Positions 8,104 to 14,977 of a stretch of DNA of 21,470 bases are shown here, in pieces. Where the stretch lies: IMG/VR virus record IMGVR_UViG_3300032116_001510, positions 1 to 21,470 of that record. One strand, 5' to 3'. The notes below the pieces were generated by a model that was not told the origin of the DNA, did no database searches, and was given only the letters and a program-made list of their open reading frames with translations. Origin of the DNA: a virus. Numbering within the stretch: position 1 is the first letter of the stretch; each line of letters starts with the position of its first letter. Both the position numbers and the translations under genes were made by a program.

Positions 8104-8137
8104 TCCTCATGAAAATGTACTATTATTTACATGAGGA
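8104..8137 (-). promoter_or_regulatory. Hairpin masking the ribosome-binding site of the glycosyltransferase gene
   Basis: Perfect 8-bp inverted repeat TCCTCATG/CATGAGGA (arms 8130-8137 and 8104-8111 on the minus strand, 18-base loop). The 3' arm contains GAGGA, the SD of the gene at 8099, so RNA reading through from the upstream gene would hide it. The loop contains the late-type promoter motif at 8124-8131. Confidence 0.65.
8124..8131 (-). promoter_or_regulatory. Possible late-type promoter TGTAAATA inside the RBS hairpin
   Basis: It matches TATAAATA at 7 of 8 positions and differs from the GATAAATA used elsewhere in the window. A start about six bases further on would fall near 8118, beyond the 5' arm of the hairpin, giving an RNA with a free SD. 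Confidence 0.45.
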
Positions 8138-8150
8138 ATATCATTGTAAA

Positions 8151-9641
8151 TTATTTTTCGTCGAGATAATCTTCATTTATAGGTTCGTCAGGAAAAATCT
8201 GTTTGTAAAGATCCGATAATTCTTCATCACTAGCTAAGCTAAGATCACTAACATCATAATCCGTCGCTTTTGCTAGTCTATGGATCATTGCCTTGCGCAT
8301 ACCATAATCCATAGTATGACGGTTAGGTAAGTTAAATGGTTCTTCAGTTTCTCTTAAATCTGCATTTGAACCTTCAGCCCATCCTGTAAAATCATAAGCA
8401 TCCATTGATGGTAACATTACGCTTTGACCTTTTTTGTTAGTTAAAACAATATTATCGTATTCGTCATCCCAACCAATTTTCCAACCTAATGTTTGAAGTA
8501 TTGCAGATGTATGTTGCATAGCATTTTTAGGACCACTACCAAATCCTTTAGGGTCCATCACAGCATCTAGGCCCATACTATCTTCCTCTTGCCAAAACCA
8601 ATCATTTGCTAATTTTAAAACTTTTGGTGGTAGGTCTTTATAAGTTAATTGCCTTTGTTCAGGCCTTTTAAATTGTAAAATCTCTCCCTCTTTAACATTT
8701 TTATCCTTACTAGGACCATAAATTATTGCATTTGGATTTACATTATATTTGGTAATCAATAACTTAATAATTTTATCTAATTCGTTATTTGGAATAGCTT
8801 TGGCAATAGGATATGTGAATTCTTTTTTATTATGTTTACCTTTTATAAAAACGTCAATTAAGTCAGATCCAAAAATAACGTTTCCTTCTTTAACATCTTT
8901 AGTAGAAATTGTTTGTATAGATTCTTTTATCAATTTAAGTATTTTTACTTTTTGCTCTACATTGGCTTCTTTGAGCATAGGACGAACACGTTGTATAAAC
9001 TCTTTGATTTTTGCCTTTTTAGTTGCTGGTTTGAACTCTCCCATACGCTGACTTGCTTTCTGCATTAATGCTAACACTTCGTTATCGCTAAGTGCGTCTG
9101 GCATAGCATCTCGCCATACTTCAAACTTCTGTTCATCACTTGCGTTTGGATCTTTAAGAATTTCACGCATTGGAGTTGCCCTTGGTCCCTCTTCTGCTTG
9201 TGCTGCATCATCAACGTCTTGGCGTTTTATCACACTTAAATTTTCTAAACCTAATGTTTTGTAAACTACGTTGCCTGCTTTATCTTGTCCAACTAGATAC
9301 TGAAATGCCTTAACTTGATCTGCACCAACTACTAACACTGCATTCTTATAACCTAACTCTGCTAGTGTTCTCATTAATCTATTAATATCAGGTATCTCAT
9401 CGGTTGCACTTTGAAAGATATTTGCTTGTTTAGGAAAAACTTTCTTATAGATATATAATTTTTCTTCAGGATATAATGGATCGTCTGCACCTACTGTACG
9501 ACTAACAAAAAAGTATGGATCAGCACCCATATTCTGTGCTTGTATAATAACTGCTCTAGCCAATAGCATGTGACCTTTATGTCCCATACCACGACCCCAT
9601 CCCACTACTGCTGTATTACTTTTTCCTGTACGCTGTATCAT
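8151..9641 (-). CDS. HxGH-type nucleotidylyltransferase-like protein (496 aa)
   Basis: Residues 11-30 (AVVGWGRGMGHKGHMLLARA) carry the HxGH-type site (HKGH, 21-24) of the nicotinamide-nucleotide adenylyltransferase/cytidylyltransferase superfamily, which transfers NMP from NTP with release of pyrophosphate. VVGADQV (~104-110) and the ATPMRE segment (~155-160) match the later strand and the ISxTxxR-like phosphate-binding motif. After ~165 the protein continues for ~330 residues with no domain I can name. It is far longer than a typical NMNAT (~200 aa). ATG at 9641 is chosen because it overlaps the upstream stop as ATGA; an upstream in-frame TTG at 9659 would make a longer overlap. NAD, CDP-sugar and other substrates are all possible. 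It sits between the KxDG protein and the glycosyltransferase. Confidence 0.75.
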   Translation of the reverse strand: MIQRTGKSNTAVVGWGRGMGHKGHMLLARAVIIQAQNMGADPYFFVSRTVGADDPLYPEEKLYIYKKVFPKQANIFQSATDEIPDINRLMRTLAELGYKNAVLVVGADQVKAFQYLVGQDKAGNVVYKTLGLENLSVIKRQDVDDAAQAEEGPRATPMREILKDPNASDEQKFEVWRDAMPDALSDNEVLALMQKASQRMGEFKPATKKAKIKEFIQRVRPMLKEANVEQKVKILKLIKESIQTISTKDVKEGNVIFGSDLIDVFIKGKHNKKEFTYPIAKAIPNNELDKIIKLLITKYNVNPNAIIYGPSKDKNVKEGEILQFKRPEQRQLTYKDLPPKVLKLANDWFWQEEDSMGLDAVMDPKGFGSGPKNAMQHTSAILQTLGWKIGWDDEYDNIVLTNKKGQSVMLPSMDAYDFTGWAEGSNADLRETEEPFNLPNRHTMDYGMRKAMIHRLAKATDYDVSDLSLASDEELSDLYKQIFPDEPINEDYLDEK

Positions 9642-10765
9642 AATTTTCTCGGTTGCCAATTAAGTTGGTCTATTAGTTTTAAAAATTGTCCGGGCAACGC
9701 ATACTTGAAATTAATTTCAGGGTGTGCTTGTGCATAGCCCTCTGGTTTAGTTTGCATTATACCACCATGCAATCCTAAACTCAATGATTGTATTATTTTC
9801 ATCTTCTCATTAGTTAATGCTTCTACTGCTCCCAACGTTGCTTCATATCCTGCTTTGTCTGCTAACATTGTTTGTGCTTTTTTTGCACTTAAATTATTTT
9901 GTGCCCAATTTGGAAAATCTCTAACTAAGCCTGATGTTCTCAAATGCTGATTTAAATAATTATATAACTCACCACCTGGATTATTCATTCCTGGCTTTGG
10001 TGCTAAAAAGTTATCTATTTTTTGTGCGTTCGTGCTTATAAATTGTGCAAGTCTATCTAATCCGGTTGTGTCTACTCCCGGCATTGATTCGGCGTATGTA
10101 GTACCTTGAACAATTACCTCTTGTGTTGAAAGTTGGTCTGCATCTTCATATCTTGTTTCATCAGCACTTCCGATCGCATCATAATAACCAGTAGCAGCAA
10201 CCATCACTTTAGCATTTGCAATACGCTTACCTAATTCACTATCTGCAGGCACATGAAAAGTTGTTATATTAGGTTTAAAATCATAAGTATTCGTTTTTTG
10301 ATTAAACACCGGCGGTGCACCAGGATAAAAAAGTAATCCACCTTCTATAAAACCTCTTTGTGGGCTTATTTGTTCAAAATAAGGCCATAAGCTTGCAAAC
10401 TGTTTTGCAAACTGTGTGCGGCTAGCATCTGCTTGTCCACCTGTGCCTAATATAAAATTCATCACATCTTGTGGACTTTTAGTCAATGTAGATGCACCTG
10501 CTTTAGTTTGCATTGTACCTGATTTTAAATATTGCCATGCATTTTTGGGTATCATATAAAATGTACCGTTATCATCACGCCCCCAGTATACCACAGGCAT
10601 TCCGTCCCATTTTAATTCTATTGTTCCATAATTTTCAGCCATGTCACGCATACGTTCTACAGCATGTAATCCACCATGACTACCGTTGGCTATTACTAGA
10701 TCCTCAATATGTTGATATTTGCGACCTACCTGTCCTGCAGCTTCTAGTAATGCACTTATTCTCAT
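9638..10765 (-). CDS. Phage protein with KxDG motif, possible ligase-fold nucleotidyltransferase (375 aa)
   Basis: I recall proteins of this type in T4-like marine phages as a family of unknown function (possibly DUF6267; not checked). Residues 49-60 (IELKWDGMPVVY) contain Lys52-Trp-Asp54-Gly55, which has the form of motif I (KxDG) of DNA/RNA ligases and mRNA-capping enzymes, where Lys takes the AMP or GMP. RGFIEGGLLFYPG around Glu141 could be motif III, and KVMVAATGYYD (~186-196) could sit near motif IV. Motif V is not obvious, and the last 170 residues are mostly helical without a match. ATG at 10765 overlaps the upstream TGA (ATGA) and is preferred over a TTG at 10795. The enzyme assignment is inference; the gene is certain. 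It lies between two other nucleotidyltransferase-type genes. Confidence 0.7.
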   Translation of the reverse strand: MRISALLEAAGQVGRKYQHIEDLVIANGSHGGLHAVERMRDMAENYGTIELKWDGMPVVYWGRDDNGTFYMIPKNAWQYLKSGTMQTKAGASTLTKSPQDVMNFILGTGGQADASRTQFAKQFASLWPYFEQISPQRGFIEGGLLFYPGAPPVFNQKTNTYDFKPNITTFHVPADSELGKRIANAKVMVAATGYYDAIGSADETRYEDADQLSTQEVIVQGTTYAESMPGVDTTGLDRLAQFISTNAQKIDNFLAPKPGMNNPGGELYNYLNQHLRTSGLVRDFPNWAQNNLSAKKAQTMLADKAGYEATLGAVEALTNEKMKIIQSLSLGLHGGIMQTKPEGYAQAHPEINFKYALPGQFLKLIDQLNWQPRKL

Positions 10766-11502
10766 TTTAACATGTCCATTGTGCGACGGAACCAACTACG
10801 AATATCCTCACTTAATTCTATGTTTGGTGCCCATTTATCTTTGATAGCTTTATATTTTTCTGGATTACTTCTTAATGCTGCTAGAATAGAATGCACACTA
10901 CCCATATCGTCAGCACTAGCATTAGGTCCAATTATTATTTTTGCTATTTGATCTTTGTTGCTTGTAATTAATTCTTTCGTCTGACGATCAACAAGTCCTT
11001 TGTATGGACTCATCATCAAACTAGGATGTTCAGGAAGTGAACTCATATTTGTTAAATCAGCCCATATACCATGTAACGTGCCACCTTTCATGCTAGCATC
11101 TTTACTATAATCATGCGTATGTAATGGTACGACATCTCTTGCATTTTCTACTGCCATAATGTCTACTTGTGTGACATCATTACCTTCACCTGTTGGAACC
11201 CCTACATGCACACTAACACCTGATCTTGCAGCAAACATTCCGTTTGATTGGAAATATTCTTCCAATGCTTTACGACTGAGTTTAAGTTCTTTTGATGGAA
11301 AAACAGCCATTAATTCTGCAGCATCTATTAAAACATCCATATCGCTACTTACATCTTTTTTACCTGCACTTCCAATAGGATAGACATTAATTCCCTTAGG
11401 CATTAATTTTTGTAAATTACTAACGACGGTAGATACGTTTTTTCTTGTTACAGGCTTCGCATCAGGAACAACATTTCCACCTTCTGAAATTAAAGTTGAC
11501 AT
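10762..11502 (-). CDS. Pol-beta-superfamily nucleotidyltransferase (246 aa)
   Basis: The motif IGSAGKKDVSSDMDVLID (residues 43-60) gives Gly44-Ser45 and the metal ligands Asp54 and Asp56. TQVDIM supplies the third carboxylate at Asp114. This is the minimal pol-beta nucleotidyltransferase catalytic set. The C-terminal half contains a conserved-looking HTHDYS...MKGGTLHGIWADL segment and a helical end (DIRSWFRRTMDMLK). Start ATG 11502 overlaps the previous stop as TAATG, and its own stop overlaps the next start as ATGA, so translation is coupled through the module. Acceptor (RNA, protein, sugar or nucleotide) cannot be told. It is not closely similar by eye to the second enzyme of this fold at 6012-7100. 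Confidence 0.8.
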   Translation of the reverse strand: MSTLISEGGNVVPDAKPVTRKNVSTVVSNLQKLMPKGINVYPIGSAGKKDVSSDMDVLIDAAELMAVFPSKELKLSRKALEEYFQSNGMFAARSGVSVHVGVPTGEGNDVTQVDIMAVENARDVVPLHTHDYSKDASMKGGTLHGIWADLTNMSSLPEHPSLMMSPYKGLVDRQTKELITSNKDQIAKIIIGPNASADDMGSVHSILAALRSNPEKYKAIKDKWAPNIELSEDIRSWFRRTMDMLK

Positions 11503-11840
11503 TAGTAGCTTACCTTTATTGACTGAATGACACCTGTAGTAAAGTTAGTAATATTAACTCGCAACCAAACAAAATTACCAGATAAATTATAATATCCCAA
11601 TTCAGTTGTAGAACTAGGACTTAACGTATAAACATTAAACCAATCTGTATTTGTAGGGTTCTCTGACAAACTTGCCTGCACAACAACTGTAGCAGTTACG
11701 TTGGTAAAGTTCCAAGTAAGTGTTTGTAAATCGCTTTTTCCTAAATAATAAGAGGCAGCGGTCTGTTTGGTGCCTGTAATATTTGGACCTGATCCAAAGG
11801 GAGTTTGAGATAAAAGAATAAGTGTAGTAGCCTGAGACAT
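11502..11840 (-). CDS. Beta-rich small protein, probably virion-associated (112 aa)
   Basis: A 112-residue protein rich in Thr, Ser, Asn and aromatic residues with alternating hydrophobics (TATVVVQASL, NFVWLRVNITNFTTGVIQSIKVSY), which predicts a beta sandwich. FNVYTLSPSSTTE and GYYNLSGNF.WLRV resemble small discoidin-like or carbohydrate-binding-like domains of phage structural proteins. That is a composition-based guess. It has no charged catalytic cluster, signal peptide or membrane segment. It overlaps the genes on both sides by one base (TAATG), so it is tightly coupled to the 55-aa gene and the nucleotidyltransferase. Confidence 0.7.
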   Translation of the reverse strand: MSQATTLILLSQTPFGSGPNITGTKQTAASYYLGKSDLQTLTWNFTNVTATVVVQASLSENPTNTDWFNVYTLSPSSTTELGYYNLSGNFVWLRVNITNFTTGVIQSIKVSY

Positions 11841-12007
11841 TATGCTTGCACCACTTCTACTACTACTGAATCACCCACTAATTCTTGGGCTACTTGTTCA
11901 AGAGCGGACTGAACTTCAGCTACCGCAATTCCAGCTGTGCCAGAATCATTATCTTTGACAATTTTACTGAATTTTATAACTAGTACATCTTCTACGATTT
12001 TAGCCAT
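11840..12007 (-). CDS. Small acidic protein at the head of the late module (55 aa)
   Basis: ATG at 12007 opens a 55-codon frame ending in TAA at 11840-11842, which overlaps the next ATG as TAATG. A GGAG ribosome site lies eight bases before the ATG, and a late-type promoter precedes it. The protein starts MAKIVEDVLVIKFSKIVKDN and continues with an amphipathic helix-like EVQSALEQVAQELVG and a beta-type end VVVEVVQA. It looks like a small alpha/beta fold with no catalytic motif. Its SD is in the 3' arm of an inverted repeat, so its translation, and by coupling that of the genes after it, may depend on which promoter is used. Function unknown. Confidence 0.75.
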   Translation of the reverse strand: MAKIVEDVLVIKFSKIVKDNDSGTAGIAVAEVQSALEQVAQELVGDSVVVEVVQA

Positions 12008-12009
12008 GG

Positions 12010-12035
12010 TAAATACTCCATTAATAGAGTATTTA
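12010..12035 (-). promoter_or_regulatory. Hairpin masking the ribosome-binding site of the 55-aa gene
   Basis: Perfect 9-bp inverted repeat TAAATACTC/GAGTATTTA with an 8-base loop (minus-strand arms 12027-12035 and 12010-12018). Three of the four bases of the GGAG ribosome site (12016-12019) pair in the stem. The late promoter at 12030-12037 overlaps the 5' arm, and its predicted start near 12024 lies in the loop. Confidence 0.75.
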
Positions 12036-12037
12036 TC
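12030..12037 (-). promoter_or_regulatory. T4-late-type promoter, GATAAATA
   Basis: It matches TATAAATA at 7 of 8 positions in the 37-base gap before the 55-aa gene. It is the likely promoter of the whole module 12007 to 7170, which then ends at the terminator 7113-7148. Confidence 0.65.
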
Positions 12038-12044
12038 AAAATAG

Positions 12045-12710
12045 CTATCGCTGTTCTACTTTATAGGTTTTGCCCAAATATTCACCAAAATTCAATGCAA
12101 GTACTGACAAAAAGGCTTCGCTGTCATAGTCGATGAAAAAACAAGCGTCTAAATAACGTAGGCGCCATGTCGCTGGTCCTGTTGTTTTTAGCCATTTTTT
12201 CAAACTTCCAGTGGGGTATGCTGATTTACCATACTGTTGTAAAAAGTTCTCAAGTTCTATATGAAACCCGTCTGGAACTGTTTTGCTTCTAAAATATGTC
12301 CTAAATTTATGTTTTGGGTTATTACGCAACAGAACGCCCACGTCACCCTCTACTTTTATCTCTGAATAATGAACTGAACTAGGCGCTAAAGACTCTAATG
12401 ATTTACATATTTCTAAATCATTGCTATAAACACTTACGCAATCGTAATCAATTCTGACTGTTGCACGTTCTTTAGGTATAGTATTACGCCAATTCATTAA
12501 ATTGAGTAAAAATACTTTGTTTACAGAAGTATAATTATCTTCATATACCCTTCCAAAATTATAAGTTTTACGTAGGGCAATCGCTTTATCTAATTCTTTT
12601 TCACTTTTTGTATAGCGTATTAGACAGATATTAGGATAATATAAATAGGCTCTATATTTGTATTTTCCGTAATATAATTTATTTTTGGCAATAACCTTAA
12701 TATTATTCAA
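12045..12710 (-). CDS. Unknown basic protein (221 aa)
   Basis: I do not recognise this protein. It begins MNNIKVIAKNKLYYGKYKYR and is rich in Lys, Arg and Tyr in its first 80 residues. An alpha/beta middle follows (ATVRIDYDCVSVYSND.EICKSL), then KHKFRTYFRSKTVP and GSLKKWLKTTGPATWRLRYLDACFFIDYDSE. The basic, aromatic composition could suit nucleic-acid binding, but no named motif is seen. The frame has no early ATG; the start is taken as TTG at 12710, which overlaps the stop of the clpA-like gene by eight bases, with GACGGGG upstream. The next in-frame ATG comes only after ~70 residues. It would be co-transcribed with dnaJ and clpA. Confidence 0.65.
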   Translation of the reverse strand: MNNIKVIAKNKLYYGKYKYRAYLYYPNICLIRYTKSEKELDKAIALRKTYNFGRVYEDNYTSVNKVFLLNLMNWRNTIPKERATVRIDYDCVSVYSNDLEICKSLESLAPSSVHYSEIKVEGDVGVLLRNNPKHKFRTYFRSKTVPDGFHIELENFLQQYGKSAYPTGSLKKWLKTTGPATWRLRYLDACFFIDYDSEAFLSVLALNFGEYLGKTYKVEQR

Positions 12711-14976
12711 CTGTAATTACCCCGTCATATCCAACAAATGCAGTTACTTTTGGTGTAACAGTAAATTCAATTTCTTCACCATTTAATATTGCGAATACGT
12801 TAGAATTTTTTACATTGTCAAACACAATTTTCTTTGACAATGGAACTCTTATCAACTCATCAATTTTACGTGACAATGGTCTTGCACCCATTTTACTATC
12901 ATATCCTACCTCTGCCAAATAGTCAACAACAGGTTCACTTAAGTTAAGAGTAATATCATGTGCTGTCTTAAGGGATTTTTTAAGTTCATCAACAAACTTA
13001 ACCACAATCTTTTTAATAGCAAGCTTGTCAAGTTTATTAAATTTACAGATCAAATCTAATCTGTTTCTAAATTCAGGTTTGAAAAATTCTTTCATTGCAC
13101 GTTCATCTTCACCTGTTTTTTCCTGTGAACCAAACCCAATTGCATTCTTTTCACTATCACTTGCACCTAAATTACTTGTCATAATAATAATACAGTTTTT
13201 AGCGTTAACCTCTTTACTATTGCTTCCAGTAACACGACCTTCATCAAGTAGCTGTAAGAATATATCAAATACTTCTGGGTGTGCTTTTTCGACTTCATCA
13301 AACAACAAAATTGAATATGGATTTTTTGATAAATCATTGATCAATTTACCACCACCTAAATTACCTTCTCCATATCCTACATAACCAGGAGGTGCTCCAA
13401 TAAGTTTTGCTACACTATGTTTCTCTCCGTACTCACTCATATCATATTTGAGCAGTGGCATGTCTAAATTTTTGCTCAGTAGTTTTGCGAGTTCAGTTTT
13501 ACCTGTACCTGTAGGTCCTAAAAACAAGAAACTACCAACTGGTTTTGTTTCATTATTGATACCTGCAAAGCTTACATAAATTCTTTCAAGAACTTTATTA
13601 ACTGCATCGTCTTGTCCATAAAGTTTGTCTTTAACATTTTGATCTAGGTTCTTCACTCTGTCACTGAAATCATTACTAAGTTTATCTGCAGGAACGCCTG
13701 TAAATCGTTCAACTTGTTCATAGATTAACTCTTTAGTGATTTCCGCTTCTTTGTTTTCTAATACACGCTGTTTAGCACAGGCTGCGTCAAGTAAATCGAT
13801 TGACTTGTCAGGATTTTTTCTATCATGTATATAACGTGAGGAACAATCTACACTTGCTTCAATTGCCTCTTCAGTAATTTTTACATTATGAAAATCATTC
13901 AGTCTTTGACTTAATCCACGTAGAATACGAATAGTGCTATCTGTACTTGGTTCGTCAATACCAACACGATAGAATCTACGCATTAATGCACGATCCTTTT
14001 CAAAACTTTCGTAGTACTCTTCCCAAGTAGTACTTGCAATAATCTTCAAAGTGCCTTTAGTAATTGCAGGCTTAATCATACTTGCAAAGTCGATTGAACC
14101 GTTATTAGTATTACCACTTCCCTTCATTGTGTGTGCTTCATCAATAAACAGAATAGCTTTTTTCTTAGTATTAAGTGCATCAATGATGTTCTTAATTTTT
14201 TCTTCAAAGTCACCACGATACTTTGATCCTGCCAACAACATACCGACTTCAAGGCTATACAACTCATGATCTTTTAAGAATTCAGGCACCGCATCTTCTA
14301 TAATCATAGTAGCAAGACCTTCTGCAATCGCAGTTTTACCTACACCAGGATCACCTACCATTAATACATTTGATTTAAATCGTTTTGCTAATACATTTAT
14401 AATATCGTTAAGTTCAGTGCTACGTCCAATTAATGGTTCTAATTTACCTTCGTGAGCCATTTTAGTAAGATTGATTGTATACTCGTCGAGAATTTCATTG
14501 GCTTGAGTATCTGTAAGATTGCCTGAATATTCTGCGCCCTTATAAGTTTTTTGCCAATGAGGTACAAATTCATTCTTAGTCATTCCATACTTTAACAAAA
14601 AGTAATGTGCATGACTATTGTTTTCACTCATAATGCTCAAATACAGGTCAACTGTCGTAACATTTTTACGTCCAGTAAATAATACCTGAGTAACACTACG
14701 ATTAATCACACGCTCAAGACTGTTTGTTTTTTTAGGATGCACATCTTGACCTTGATCTACGTTTAGGACTATTGATTTAAGACTGTCTAGGTATGCTGTC
14801 AACTCTTTAGTTAAATTTTCAACGTCTATGCCAAATTGTTCTGAACATTTTTTGAATGGAGTGTGTTTCATTAAGGCTAGTAGCAAGTGTTCCACAGTAC
14901 AGTATTCATGGCAACGATCCTTTGCCATAATAATAGCCTGCTCAATAATAGATTCAATTTCGACTGAACTGTTCAA
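12703..14976 (-). CDS. clpA: ClpA-like AAA+ unfoldase (757 aa)
   Basis: A full-length Hsp100 protein, 757 aa against 758 for E. coli ClpA. The N-domain (1-~140) has the CTVEHLLLALM motif. D1 has Walker A GDPGVGKT (208-215), pore loop KYRGDFEE (252-259), Walker B LFIDEAH (276-282) and arginines MRRF (332-335). D2 has Walker A GPTGTGKT (487-494), pore loop GYVGYGEGN (531-539), Walker B ILLFDEVEK (556-564), EFRNRL and sensor-2 GARPLSR. No ClpB-type middle domain is present. NAIGFGSQ (611-618) supplies an IGF tripeptide where ClpA docks ClpP, so it may feed substrates to host ClpP. The start is TTG at 14976 with AAGGA seven bases ahead; an ATG start further in would cut the N-domain. It follows dnaJ by one base. 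Substrates unknown. Confidence 0.92.
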   Translation of the reverse strand: MNSSVEIESIIEQAIIMAKDRCHEYCTVEHLLLALMKHTPFKKCSEQFGIDVENLTKELTAYLDSLKSIVLNVDQGQDVHPKKTNSLERVINRSVTQVLFTGRKNVTTVDLYLSIMSENNSHAHYFLLKYGMTKNEFVPHWQKTYKGAEYSGNLTDTQANEILDEYTINLTKMAHEGKLEPLIGRSTELNDIINVLAKRFKSNVLMVGDPGVGKTAIAEGLATMIIEDAVPEFLKDHELYSLEVGMLLAGSKYRGDFEEKIKNIIDALNTKKKAILFIDEAHTMKGSGNTNNGSIDFASMIKPAITKGTLKIIASTTWEEYYESFEKDRALMRRFYRVGIDEPSTDSTIRILRGLSQRLNDFHNVKITEEAIEASVDCSSRYIHDRKNPDKSIDLLDAACAKQRVLENKEAEITKELIYEQVERFTGVPADKLSNDFSDRVKNLDQNVKDKLYGQDDAVNKVLERIYVSFAGINNETKPVGSFLFLGPTGTGKTELAKLLSKNLDMPLLKYDMSEYGEKHSVAKLIGAPPGYVGYGEGNLGGGKLINDLSKNPYSILLFDEVEKAHPEVFDIFLQLLDEGRVTGSNSKEVNAKNCIIIMTSNLGASDSEKNAIGFGSQEKTGEDERAMKEFFKPEFRNRLDLICKFNKLDKLAIKKIVVKFVDELKKSLKTAHDITLNLSEPVVDYLAEVGYDSKMGARPLSRKIDELIRVPLSKKIVFDNVKNSNVFAILNGEEIEFTVTPKVTAFVGYDGVITVE

Positions 14977-14977
14977 T

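Noticed and set aside
9642-9659. TTG at 9659 as the start of the HxGH gene
   Set aside because: ATG at 9641 forms an ATGA overlap with the upstream stop, as in neighbouring genes, and needs no extra residues before the first conserved strand.
10766-10795. TTG at 10795 as the start of the KxDG gene
   Set aside because: ATG at 10765 gives an ATGA overlap, and the protein then starts MRISALLEA, a natural N-terminus.
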